From the NCBI RefSeq assembly GCF_001591505.1, contig NZ_BCVA01000036.1, positions 1 through 63,745 on the forward strand: DNA of 63,745 bases, in the 5' to 3' direction. Of the stretch, positions 25,241 through 33,905 are shown piece after piece. A program made the translations under genes and the position numbers. Origin of the DNA: Neobacillus niacini NBRC 15566 (GTDB lineage: Bacteria > Bacillota > Bacilli > Bacillales > Cytobacillaceae). How positions within the stretch are numbered: position 1 is the first letter of the stretch; each line of letters opens with the position of its first letter. The notes under the pieces were generated by a model. That model worked only from the letters and a program-made list of their open reading frames with translations. It was not told the DNA's origin and ran no database searches.

Positions 25241-26410
25241 ATGACGAAACAGTCCTCAAATGAACATATCGTCACTCATCTCGGTGATGAATATGATCGG
25301 TTTCATGGAGCAGTGGTTCCACCCATCTATCAGAATTCGCTGTTTGTATTTGAAAACTTCGAGCAGCTGGCAGCAGCGATGAAAGATGAGCAAAGCAGTT
25401 ACCTGTACTGGCGCGGTACCAATCCAACCGTTGAAATTGTGGAGAAGAAATTGGCTGCACTGGAAAAAGGGGAGAGGTGTAAGTTGTTTGCCTCAGGGAT
25501 GGCTGCCATCTCATCAGCAATCTTAACCTTTTTACAATCAGGCGATCATGTTTTAAGTATCAGCAATATTTACGGTCCTACAACGAAGTTCTTTACCTAT
25601 ATTGAAAAATTCGGCATCTCTCACACGAATACCCTCAACACAGACCTCGAGGCAATCGAGTCATTGATTCGCCCCAACACCAAAGTAATCTACCTAGAAA
25701 GTCCGACCACCATGTCCTTTAAACTTGTTGATTTAAAAGCGATCGTAGCCCTAGCCAAGCAGCGTGGGATTAAAACCATTATTGATAATACCTGGGCTAC
25801 ACCTATTTTCCAAAATCCGATTACCTATGGAATTGATATCGTTGTCCATTCTGTTTCCAAGTATTTAGGCGGACATAGTGACCTTGTTGGCGGAGCCCTA
25901 ATTACGAGCAAGGAAATCATGGATCATCTTTTTTATCATGAATATCAGCTGTTTGGTGGTGTCATGCCGCCGTATGAAGCATGGCTTTTAATGCGCGGGC
26001 TTCGGACCCTGCCGATTCGGATGAAGGCACATCAGGAAAGCGGGTTGAAAATCGCTTCCTTTTTAGAAAAAAATCCTGCTGTCAAACGGGTAAATTACCC
26101 TGGATTAGAGAGCTCTCCAGATTACAGGCTTGGAAAAGAGCAGCTAAAAGGCTATACAGGCTTGATGAGCTTTGAGCTTAAGAATAACACGTACGAATCT
26201 GTTCGGAAGGTGGTTAATAGCCTAAACCATTTTCAAATCGGTGTATCCTGGGGTGGTTTTGAAAGTCTCGTGATTTCACCGAACTATGGATATAACGTCG
26301 AGCAATTAGTGAAAGGCGGGTTGGACCCGGGGTTGATCCGAATTTCGGTCGGTTTAGAGAATGTCGATGAGTTACTAGAAGATTTAGAAGCAGCATTAAA
26401 ATCTGTTTAA
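25241..26410 (+). CDS. Cys/Met metabolism PLP-dependent enzyme (C-S lyase or gamma-synthase family)
   Basis: This 389-aa fold-type I PLP enzyme has the family landmarks. The PLP lysine is Lys207 in HSVSKYLGGHSD. SGMAAISSA binds the phosphate, IDNTWATP carries the PLP-contact Asp, and NIYGPTTKFF holds the usual active-site Tyr. It could be a cystathionine beta- or gamma-lyase, methionine gamma-lyase or a related C-S lyase. It lies 16 bases after the GntR gene and ahead of a sugar-type ABC importer. That suggests a catabolic lyase acting on an imported sulfur-containing compound rather than housekeeping methionine synthesis. Confidence 0.85.
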   Translation: MTKQSSNEHIVTHLGDEYDRFHGAVVPPIYQNSLFVFENFEQLAAAMKDEQSSYLYWRGTNPTVEIVEKKLAALEKGERCKLFASGMAAISSAILTFLQSGDHVLSISNIYGPTTKFFTYIEKFGISHTNTLNTDLEAIESLIRPNTKVIYLESPTTMSFKLVDLKAIVALAKQRGIKTIIDNTWATPIFQNPITYGIDIVVHSVSKYLGGHSDLVGGALITSKEIMDHLFYHEYQLFGGVMPPYEAWLLMRGLRTLPIRMKAHQESGLKIASFLEKNPAVKRVNYPGLESSPDYRLGKEQLKGYTGLMSFELKNNTYESVRKVVNSLNHFQIGVSWGGFESLVISPNYGYNVEQLVKGGLDPGLIRISVGLENVDELLEDLEAALKSV

Positions 26411-26476
26411 CTATCGGTATAAAAGGGGGCGGTCCCTTTTGTATATAATACAAACATTTCAAGGGGGAGTATGTTG

Positions 26477-27802
26477 ATGCTTCATCTCAAAAAGGGATTA
26501 TGGGTTCTTGTTTCATTCATGTTGTTTGTTGGCATCTTGGCAGGCTGCACGAGTTCAGAGGTAGATAACTCCAGTGGTAAAGAGGATAAAGATGGAAAAG
26601 TTACATTAAGGATGATTGAAAGTATTACAAGCCCAGCTAGAACGACACTCTTAAAGGAAATGATCGCTAAATTTGAAGAGGAAAATCCAAACATTAAAGT
26701 AGAATTGATTTCTCCTCCTTTGCAAAGTGCTGATGAAAAAATCACACAAATGCTTATGGCAAAAGAGGATATTGATGTATTAGAAGTTCGTGAGCAAACG
26801 GTAAAGAACTGGGCTACTAACCAATTTATTGAAGACCTATCAGCCTATACAAGCAAGTGGGAAGACTGGAATTCGTTAACGGAAACGATTAAGCACGGTG
26901 CAACAGCTGTTGACGACAAACCTTATTATATTCCCTACGGTGTATATGAAAAAACGTTATTCTATCGGAAAGATTGGTTTGAAGAAGCTGGAATTGAGGT
27001 TCCGGAAACGTGGGATGAGTTAGTTGACGCAGCGATTAAATTAACCGACCCTTCAAAGAATCGCTATGGCTATAGCTTCCGTGGCGGTGCAGGCTCTTCG
27101 GATTATATTGAATTTATGACATGGTCATTCCTAGGGGAAAAGATTGCGACAAAGGACGCATATTTCACAAGTGATGGTAAGGTCATGTTTGATACACCAG
27201 AAGCCAAGCAGGTGCTCGATACCTTTGTCGAAGTATATAAGAAGGCGTCTCCTCCTGATTCGATCAGCTGGAGTTACCCGGAAATGGTTCAAGGCTTTAC
27301 TTCCGGAATGACTGCGATGTTAATTCAGGATCCAGAGGTCATTGTAACTGCTGAGGAAAATATGAAAGAAGGAACATGGGATACAGCTCCACTGCCTAAA
27401 GGAACTCCATCAGGTGTGGCACAGCAGTCGGCAGGAACAGCAGGCTGGGGAATTGGTGCTTTCTCCAAGCATAAGGAAGAGGCATGGAAGCTTGTATCGT
27501 TCTTATCAAGTCCTGAACAAAATTTATTTTTCGCGAAGGAAAACTCACTTATTCCGATTCATTTAAGTGCCGGTGACGACCCTTATTTCAAAGAGGGCTA
27601 CTTTAGCGCTTATATTGAAATGAGTGCGAAGCCAGAAGAATTCTTAATTGCTGATCGTCCTGTCCACTATAAGGGCTATGCGGAATACCGTGCTTTAGCT
27701 GAAAAGGATATACAGGCTCTGTTATTAGATAAGCTATCAAAAGAAGATGTATTAGCAAAGTGGACTGATTTTTGGAAAAAGGAAAAAGAAAATCATAAAT
27801 AA
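26477..27802 (+). CDS. ABC transporter solute-binding lipoprotein (CUT1-like)
   Basis: This 441-aa secreted lipoprotein has a lipobox VGILAGC with Cys24 as the lipidated residue, followed by a family 1 extracellular solute-binding domain (PTWDELVDAA-type hinge: VPETWDELVDAAIKL; late AWKLVSFLSSPEQ). Such proteins bind sugars or oligosaccharides, or glycerol-3-phosphate-like solutes. ATG 26477, seven bases after AAGGGGGAG, is a better start than ATG 26471. A hairpin after the gene probably keeps it expressed above the permeases. Confidence 0.88.
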   Translation: MLHLKKGLWVLVSFMLFVGILAGCTSSEVDNSSGKEDKDGKVTLRMIESITSPARTTLLKEMIAKFEEENPNIKVELISPPLQSADEKITQMLMAKEDIDVLEVREQTVKNWATNQFIEDLSAYTSKWEDWNSLTETIKHGATAVDDKPYYIPYGVYEKTLFYRKDWFEEAGIEVPETWDELVDAAIKLTDPSKNRYGYSFRGGAGSSDYIEFMTWSFLGEKIATKDAYFTSDGKVMFDTPEAKQVLDTFVEVYKKASPPDSISWSYPEMVQGFTSGMTAMLIQDPEVIVTAEENMKEGTWDTAPLPKGTPSGVAQQSAGTAGWGIGAFSKHKEEAWKLVSFLSSPEQNLFFAKENSLIPIHLSAGDDPYFKEGYFSAYIEMSAKPEEFLIADRPVHYKGYAEYRALAEKDIQALLLDKLSKEDVLAKWTDFWKKEKENHK

Positions 27803-27811
27803 AGAAAATGG

Positions 27812-27845
27812 AGGGCAGTGGGGAAGACTGCTGCCCTTGTTTCTT
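27812..27845 (+). other. Intercistronic hairpin between binding-protein and permease genes
   Basis: AGGGCAG and CTGCCCT form the stem, followed by TTGTTTCTTTTTTC. This is typical of partial termination or mRNA stabilisation after a solute-binding protein gene. Confidence 0.65.
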
Positions 27846-27869
27846 TTTTCGGAGAGGAGAATATGAAAC

Positions 27870-28802
27870 TTGAAAATACAAACTGAAACAGTTACAGAAA
27901 GAGGCTTGCCATTGTTTCGTATGTCAAAACATGGTCTTTTCATATTCCTTTGTTTACTCCCAGCCATTATACTTGTTTCTATCTTCACCTATTATCCCTT
28001 GTTAAAAGGGGTGATCATGGCGTTTCAAAATTATTCAGCCTATGATTTAATGAACATTCGATTTATCGGTCTAGAAAACTTTAAAACCATCATGGCTGAT
28101 ATAGGCTTTAAAGAGTCACTCGTTAATAGTTTCTATTGGGTCTTTTTTTCGTTAATTCCTCAATTCTTTATTGGATTTATCGTCGCCTTGATGTTGAGAA
28201 GGAAGTTCAAGGGGAGAGGGGTTTACCAAGCCTTTATCTTCTTTCCATGGGCGATGTCGGGTTTTTTAATCGGGTTGATTTGGCGCTGGATGCTGAATGG
28301 ACAAGGCGGGGTAATTAATGACCTGTTGATGAAGCTTGGAATCATTGATACAGCTATCCCTTTCTTAGCGGATCCTACTTGGGCTATGGTTTCCGTCATT
28401 GTTGCAAATGTCTGGTACGGGATTACCTTCTTTGCGATTATGATTTTAGCTGCCTTACAATCCATCCCGGAAGAATTGTTTGAAGCAGCAAAGATTGATG
28501 GTGCCGGCTATTTCCAACAGCTTTTTAACATTACCGTTCCATATATTTTGCCAACACTGATTGTCACAACGTTGCTTCGAGTCATTTGGATCTTAAATTT
28601 TCCTGATTTAATCTACTCACTAACAAATGGTGGACCTGCCGGTTCAACACATATTCTATCCACCTATATGCTGGAGAAAATCATGTTTGGACAAAACTAC
28701 GGACAAGCGGCTGCTGTTGGAGTTATTATCATTTTTATTTTAATTTTCTTTTCCATTTTTTATCTGCTAGCAACGAAATTCAATAAAGCGGGTGATTTTT
28801 AA
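27870..28802 (+). CDS. ABC transporter permease, UgpA/MalF type
   Basis: This 310-aa permease has six transmembrane helices. Its EAA loop (EELFEAAKIDGAGYFQQLFN) contacts the ATPase. It starts at TTG 27870 after GGAGAGGAG, though ATG 27918 is possible. It pairs with the next gene to form the membrane channel of a CUT1 importer. No ATPase gene is present, as is usual where a shared MsmX-type ATPase serves several importers. Confidence 0.88.
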   Translation: MKIQTETVTERGLPLFRMSKHGLFIFLCLLPAIILVSIFTYYPLLKGVIMAFQNYSAYDLMNIRFIGLENFKTIMADIGFKESLVNSFYWVFFSLIPQFFIGFIVALMLRRKFKGRGVYQAFIFFPWAMSGFLIGLIWRWMLNGQGGVINDLLMKLGIIDTAIPFLADPTWAMVSVIVANVWYGITFFAIMILAALQSIPEELFEAAKIDGAGYFQQLFNITVPYILPTLIVTTLLRVIWILNFPDLIYSLTNGGPAGSTHILSTYMLEKIMFGQNYGQAAAVGVIIIFILIFFSIFYLLATKFNKAGDF

Positions 28803-29635
28803 TGATGAGACAAATAACGTGGAAACTGTCAATTAAGGTTGTGTTCTTATCCTTATTTCTTGTCTTCACAGTGTTCCCGCTGTATTGGATTTTCGTTACT
28901 TCATTAAAACCGTCGAATGAAATGTTTACCATCCCCATCCAATATTGGCCGGAAAACGTTACCTTCGAAAACTATATAAACATCATTAAGATTTCAAACT
29001 TCGATGTCTATATTATGAATAGTTTGATTCTCTCCTTGATTGCAGGTGTTATTTCCTTAATTATTGCTACACTTGGCGGTTATGTTCTAGCCCGGTTTGA
29101 GTTTAAGGGTAAAACGCAGGTAATCTTTGCTTTCTTCATTACCCAAATGATTCCCTTATTTATTGGGCTGGCACCGTTATATTTGTTAATGTCGAAGCTG
29201 GAGCTGATTAATCGATTGCCTTCGTTAATGCTCATGTATACGGTGATGATGGTGCCGTTTTGTACGGTTATGATGAAGGGGTTCTTTGAAAGGATTCCGT
29301 CAAGTTTGGAGGAGGCGGCCATGATGGATGGCTGTTCACGGATCACTGCGTTATTTAAAGTGATCATTCCTGTCATGCTGCCGGGATTGGCTGCAACCTT
29401 TATCTTCGCCTTTGTACAGTGTTGGAATGAATTGTTCTTAGCGGTTATGTTCATCGATAAAGAAGAGGCCAAAACCATTCCAGTTGCCATGAACTCGTTT
29501 ATTACGAAATTTGATATCGATTGGGGATCGATGTCAGCCGCAACCGTATTATCTGTAATACCGACATTGCTGTTGTTCGCTTTTGCTCAGAAGTATATTG
29601 TGGAGGGGATGACACAAGGTTCTATTAAGGGGTAG
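28802..29635 (+). CDS. ABC transporter permease, UgpE/MalG type
   Basis: This 277-aa permease has six helices and an EAA loop SSLEEAAMMDGCSRITALFK. The C terminus YIVEGMTQGSIKG is characteristic of MalG-type subunits. Its ATG shares one base with the stop of the previous permease (TAATG), so the two are translationally coupled. It is the last gene of the GntR/lyase/ABC operon. Confidence 0.9.
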   Translation: MMRQITWKLSIKVVFLSLFLVFTVFPLYWIFVTSLKPSNEMFTIPIQYWPENVTFENYINIIKISNFDVYIMNSLILSLIAGVISLIIATLGGYVLARFEFKGKTQVIFAFFITQMIPLFIGLAPLYLLMSKLELINRLPSLMLMYTVMMVPFCTVMMKGFFERIPSSLEEAAMMDGCSRITALFKVIIPVMLPGLAATFIFAFVQCWNELFLAVMFIDKEEAKTIPVAMNSFITKFDIDWGSMSAATVLSVIPTLLLFAFAQKYIVEGMTQGSIKG

Positions 29636-29656
29636 TGATGGTGCTATCCCTTAGTT

Positions 29657-29905
29657 GGGGTCTGACCCCATTCTCTAAGCACCCGATAGGCGGAGAAATT
29701 TCTCTTAATCAGTAAATAGGATCAAATATGGCTTCAATAGACGGAGGGATTCCTCCTATTACCTCGAAAAACATGAAAATAGGTGATTCCGGTTGGCATA
29801 ATCGGAAAACCTCCCCTTATATACCCCGGATTCACCTCTATTCTGAATTTAACCGAAAAACCTCCGGTTATTACTTTTTCCATTCTGGAAGTTGGGTCTG
29901 ACCCC
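29657..29905. repeat. R1 copy 5 (subfamily 2) flanked by GGGGTCTGACCCC strings
   Basis: GGGGTCTGACCCC at 29657, then motifs AGGCGGAGAAATTTCTCTTA, TAGACGGAGGGATTCCTCCT, AATCGGAAAACCTCCCCTTA and AACCGAAAAACCTCCGGTTA, then GGGTCTGACCCC at about 29893. The short palindromes therefore bracket the R1 element. The right end forms the 3-prime end of the minus-strand ORF beginning at 30188. Confidence 0.8.
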
Positions 29906-30188
29906 ATTCACCCGATAAAGGTTTACTTTTAAATCCTACTCCTGAAACTTTATATTCCTTTTTAGACATTAATCCCTCAGTAATCGCAGGTAATATTTGA
30001 GCTTCTTTACCGGCTATTCTAACCTCCCTTGTTACTCTCATTACATTACTCTTATAGCCTTTATATTTATTGGCATTTGCCACTTCTAGGGCTGCTTTTT
30101 CAACAGCTTCTTGAATGGTATTGTAATATTTCTTAGAACCACCTATGTTAATAAACATTGCTTTTTCTGTCGGATCGACTAGTACCAT
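29871..30188 (-). CDS. Hypothetical protein with repeat-derived C terminus
   Basis: This 105-aa ORF (MVLVDPTEKAMFINIGGSKK start) has a coherent alpha/beta-looking core up to about EYKVSGVGFK. I do not recognise the family. The last dozen or so residues (EWGQTQLPEWKK) are encoded by the GGGTCTGACCCC string and the end of the R1 repeat, so the original stop has probably been replaced. No convincing ribosome binding site precedes the ATG at 30188; M11 is an alternative start. It may be a decaying gene. Confidence 0.45.
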   Translation of the reverse strand: MVLVDPTEKAMFINIGGSKKYYNTIQEAVEKAALEVANANKYKGYKSNVMRVTREVRIAGKEAQILPAITEGLMSKKEYKVSGVGFKSKPLSGEWGQTQLPEWKK

Positions 30189-30439
30189 ATAAACTTATAG
30201 TCCGATTGATTGAGACGGAATATTAAAATAAAAGTTTTATTATTTAATTCTTTACTGAATTTCTACTAAAAACAAAAAATCATAAAGATTATAATAACGG
30301 GACTTTGTTCCTGCAGACTAAAGTATACAAAATTCACTGAAATTCTACAGTTTTTTGACAACTATCTTTCCCTGCATTCGACATGCTTTTCTATGCCGTA
30401 TGGATAGAAAAGCCGTATTTAAAAGGGGGTTCAGCGTTT

Positions 30440-30622
30440 CTAATTAAACGTTTAATGGATATCGATAATTGTTGAAAACTAGTATTCTTTGAAATTTATC
30501 ATAGATTCTGGTATTTCGTGAAAGATTTCCAACTCATTTTTCGACAATTATTTTTTTGAAATGCATTTGGAGTTCGTTTTTCCAAGAGGGTTTGTCAGGT
30601 TTTTAATCAAATGATTAATTGG
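30440..30622. repeat. R2 dispersed repeat, locus 3
   Basis: Box A CTAATTAAACGTTTAATGG starts at 30440 and box B TTTTAATCAAATGATTAATT at 30601 (spacing 161). TTTTCGACAATTATTTTT lies at about 30537. Box C is not seen. It lies in the 1076-base gap ahead of the GH84 genes. Confidence 0.65.
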
Positions 30623-30753
30623 AATAGAAGAAGGGGGAAAAAGGTCGAAATGTGGGATATCCTTGCCATTAATTCCCCGTTAAAGCCCTAGAAATTGCAA
30701 ATAAAACCGGACCCCATCCAGCTGCTCCAACTATGAAAAATGTCCCGCATAAA

Positions 30754-30773
30754 TTTTGAAAGTGCTTTCAAAA
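30754..30773. promoter_or_regulatory. cre-like palindrome
   Basis: TTTTGAAAGTGCTTTCAAAA has nine-base arms. Its core TGAAAGTGCTTTCA differs by one base from the well-known cre form TGAAAGCGCTTTCA. A TTGTTATATTGGTTATGAT promoter-like stretch starts near 30803. CcpA control of whatever is transcribed toward the GH84 genes is a reasonable guess. Confidence 0.5.
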
Positions 30774-30868
30774 ATAGGTTTTTAGACTCTATGAACCTCT
30801 TGTTATATTGGTTATGATTCCCAGTGTAGGAACGAATATCAAATTCGCATGTTACTGACTCGATCAGG

Positions 30869-30929
30869 CAGGGCGGCACTATGGAATGGGGATTTCCCCG
30901 TTGCTTAGTGGTGCCCTGTTTTTTTTTTT
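30869..30929 (+). terminator. Strong long hairpin with T11 tail, possible short-RNA end
   Basis: CAGGGCGGCACTA pairs with TAGTGGTGCCCTG around an inner GGGGATTTCCCC stem, then an 11-base T-run. There is no ORF between the promoter-like stretch at about 30805 and this hairpin, so it may end a short non-coding transcript or an attenuated leader. Downstream, 31050-31106 has a good RBS and an 18-codon ORF that looks like the start of a decayed gene. Confidence 0.6.
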
Positions 30930-31264
30930 GGCCGAGGCTATGGGAGTGGCTCTGCTGGCATTCTCCTAAACACTCTAAAGAGCCGGAGCACCTTGATACC
31001 TGAGGTTCGTCCCTGATTGTTCAAAATGATAACAGAAGAGGTGGTTTTGTTGGCAAAAAGTAAAGGAATAAAGGCCGTTGTTCAGCTTGTTTGGTATCCG
31101 GATTAATGGTTCCGCTGGATATTCAAAACATAGGGGAAGCAAAGCAGCTGGGGCTACTCATTATACGAAATCAGCGTCTTTGAAACACAAAACTAAGATA
31201 AGGCAACCAGGGGGGAGGATTAAGAACCGTCCCTGCTGGAAGCGATTTGAGGAGGAGTAAACGA

Positions 31265-33841
31265 ATGACTTTTTTTAAGCATGGTAAGCAGAAGTTTGTG
31301 GCTTGTGTTACGTTCATGCTGTGTTTTCTGTCAGCTTTTCCACAGGGAACACCACAGGCATCTGCGGCTGGCACAGGAGTCCTAGACGTAAATCCGACAC
31401 CGCAGGAGCAAAAAATATCAGAGGATAAAGGGTTTCCTTTGACACCGGATGTTGGGATTGTGGTAGGCAAGGATACAGATGAACAGGCGATTCATGAGGT
31501 TCTTCGGGCATTGAAGGACGCAGACGTCAAACGAATCGTCCGGATCAATGCCGGGGATAAGGTGACAACTCCTGTTACCATCTGGATTGGCGGACCTTCG
31601 GAAAATAAGGATACAGCCCCTGTTTTAAATCAGATGGGTGTGGAAGGACCTGAAGCAATGAAGGATGAGGGGTATGTACTCGCTTCTAAGCAGAAAGGAA
31701 AGAAGCAGATCGTTCTTGCCGGTAAGGACAAGACGGGGACGTATTATGCTGCCAAGACATTCAAACACTTGATTGGGGAGCGGGAAGGAAGAGACTGGAT
31801 TCCGGAGGCAGAAATTCGTGACTGGCCGGAAATGCCGATTCGCGGCTCAATCGAAGGATTTTATGGCCCGCCATGGACTCATGAGGACCGGCTCTCTCAG
31901 TTAGAATTTTACGGGGAAAATAAACTAAATACATATATTTATGCCCCGAAGGATGACCCATATCACCGAGAAAACTGGCGCGATCCTTACCCTGAGGAAG
32001 AATTAGCGAGAATCAACGAGCTGATTGATAAAGCCAAGGAGAATCATGTAAAATTCACCTTCTCCCTGTCGCCTGGTCAATCCATTTGCTATTCTGGGGA
32101 CCAAGATTTTGAATTGCTGAAACAGAAGATGGAAACGGTGTGGAACTTGGGTGTCCGGTCTTATGCAATTTTTCTAGATGATATTGATAAAAACTTTTAC
32201 TGCCAGCAGGATCGAGACAAATTTGCGGGCGATGCCGACCCGGTCGCGGCCGCCCATGCGTTTCTATTAAATCGTTTTACGGAAGAATTTATCGACACAC
32301 ATGAGGGGGCAGAGCGGCTGATTACCGTTCCAACGGATTATACCGGAAATGGGCCATCCCCTTACCGTGATCGATTTGCTGAATTGCTCGACAAGGACAC
32401 GGTTGTTATGTGGACAGGTCAGAAGGTTGTGTCAGAGCAGGTCACTGCCGAAGAGGCAGAAGAGGTCTACGGAGTATTCAAACACGATATGTTATTATGG
32501 GACAATTACCCGGTAAACGACTTTGACCGGAATAGCTTGTTCTTCGGTCCGATTGTCGGACGTGATGCGGATATATCCAAGCATGGTGTTGTCGGGATAA
32601 CAGCGAACCCAATGAATGAAGCCGAGGCTTCTAAACTTCCTTTATTTACGATAGCTGACTTTACCTGGAACCCTGCGGCCTATGACCCCGTGGATTCCTG
32701 GGAGCGCAGTATTCAAGCCTTCGGCGGAGAAGCGGCAGAAACCTTAAAAACAGTTGCGGAGAATATGTATTCTTCACCGATCAATTCCACAGAGTCACTT
32801 ACCTTAACGCCCTTGATCGACGCGTTCTGGAAGGCCTATGTGGCAGGGGATGCCGATCAAGCGGCACAGCAGTTAATAGCTGAATTTAGAAAGCTCCAAC
32901 AGGCGCCTGCTAAACTTCAGCAGGAAATGGATAATGAAAAGTTCCTTCAGGAAATAGCGCCTTACTTGGAGAAATTATCTATTTATGGCAAAGCAGGCGA
33001 AACGGCTGTTCAATATGTGATGGCCCAGAAAAACGGTCAAACCGACCAGGCAGCTGCATTAAGGGATCAGTTGATTACCTTGTTCAACCAATCCGAGCAG
33101 ATTCCGCAAAAAGTAGGGCAGGGAGTCATCCAGCCATTCTTAGTTAAAAGCGCCTTAATCGTACCGCCATTAGAGCTTACGCTGCAGCCGGTTATTGAAC
33201 AGTTCTGGGAGGTGTATGATAGAGGCGGTGCCGATCAAGCAGCCGAGCAGTTAACCGCTGAATTTGAAAAGCTTCAGCAAATTCCGGAAGCTATTCGCTC
33301 AGACATTGATAATGAAGCCTTTTTAAAGACCATTAATCCTTACCTTGAGAACCTTACTATTTACGGGGAAGCTGGCAAGGTGGCGGTCCAATATTTAATG
33401 GCACAGAAAGCCGGCCAGTCCGATGAGACCAATTTTTATAAAGAACGCTTAAAAACGTTAATGATGCAGGCCTATCAGCAGCCGCAGGAAATTGGCAAAG
33501 AGGTGATTAAGCCGTTCTTAATCAAGACTATGTGGAGAGACCTCGATGTAGTCGATTATCGAATACTAGATGGGGTCAATAAATCCCGCGGAGCCGGGCA
33601 GTTGATTCAATATACTCCGGCCTACGGAGAGACGAGCCGAACAAACCCATGGGGATATGAAATCACCGTTGTTGAAGGGAAAGTCGTCAAAAAAGGCGGA
33701 AATAATTCCACCATCCCTAAAAACGGCTATGTCCTAAGCATTCACGCGAATGACTGGCTGCGAGACAATACGACCATCGGAACCACCATTCTAATCGAAG
33801 ACGGCGTCGTTCTGGTTATATCGCCAGAACTGACAAACTAG
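31265..33841 (+). CDS. Secreted GH84 beta-N-acetylglucosaminidase (O-GlcNAcase/NagJ-like)
   Basis: This 858-aa protein has a signal peptide (ending near PQASAAG) and an N-terminal GH20b-like beta/alpha domain (about 35-175). Its GH84 catalytic barrel begins near RGSIEGFYGPPW and carries the catalytic pair Asp305-Asp306 in FLDDIDK. Two copies of an all-helical module of about 125 residues follow (LTLTPLIDAFWKAY and LTLQPVIEQFWEVY). A C-terminal beta domain of about 95 residues (GAGQLIQYTPAYG, IPKNGYVLSIH) ends the protein. It would cleave terminal beta-GlcNAc from glycoproteins, mucin-like or hyaluronan-like substrates outside the cell. ATG 31265 follows GAGGAGGAG. Confidence 0.9.
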   Translation: MTFFKHGKQKFVACVTFMLCFLSAFPQGTPQASAAGTGVLDVNPTPQEQKISEDKGFPLTPDVGIVVGKDTDEQAIHEVLRALKDADVKRIVRINAGDKVTTPVTIWIGGPSENKDTAPVLNQMGVEGPEAMKDEGYVLASKQKGKKQIVLAGKDKTGTYYAAKTFKHLIGEREGRDWIPEAEIRDWPEMPIRGSIEGFYGPPWTHEDRLSQLEFYGENKLNTYIYAPKDDPYHRENWRDPYPEEELARINELIDKAKENHVKFTFSLSPGQSICYSGDQDFELLKQKMETVWNLGVRSYAIFLDDIDKNFYCQQDRDKFAGDADPVAAAHAFLLNRFTEEFIDTHEGAERLITVPTDYTGNGPSPYRDRFAELLDKDTVVMWTGQKVVSEQVTAEEAEEVYGVFKHDMLLWDNYPVNDFDRNSLFFGPIVGRDADISKHGVVGITANPMNEAEASKLPLFTIADFTWNPAAYDPVDSWERSIQAFGGEAAETLKTVAENMYSSPINSTESLTLTPLIDAFWKAYVAGDADQAAQQLIAEFRKLQQAPAKLQQEMDNEKFLQEIAPYLEKLSIYGKAGETAVQYVMAQKNGQTDQAAALRDQLITLFNQSEQIPQKVGQGVIQPFLVKSALIVPPLELTLQPVIEQFWEVYDRGGADQAAEQLTAEFEKLQQIPEAIRSDIDNEAFLKTINPYLENLTIYGEAGKVAVQYLMAQKAGQSDETNFYKERLKTLMMQAYQQPQEIGKEVIKPFLIKTMWRDLDVVDYRILDGVNKSRGAGQLIQYTPAYGETSRTNPWGYEITVVEGKVVKKGGNNSTIPKNGYVLSIHANDWLRDNTTIGTTILIEDGVVLVISPELTN

Positions 33842-33905
33842 CAATCTCTCAATCTATATCAAAACGAGCGCTGAAGAGTTTCATTAAAGGAGGAGTTAAC
33901 GAGAT

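Noticed and set aside
30669..30750. Minus-strand peptide (FFIVGAAGWGPVLFAISRAL) that looks like a small membrane protein
   Set aside because: The frame closes with TGA just upstream and has no start codon or ribosome binding site; at most a gene remnant.
31050..31152. Short ORF with good RBS (MAKSKGIKAVVQLVWYPD)
   Set aside because: It stops after 18 codons; protein-like sequence resumes in another frame (SGLMVPLDIQNIGEAKQLGL), so it is likely a decayed gene that I cannot identify.
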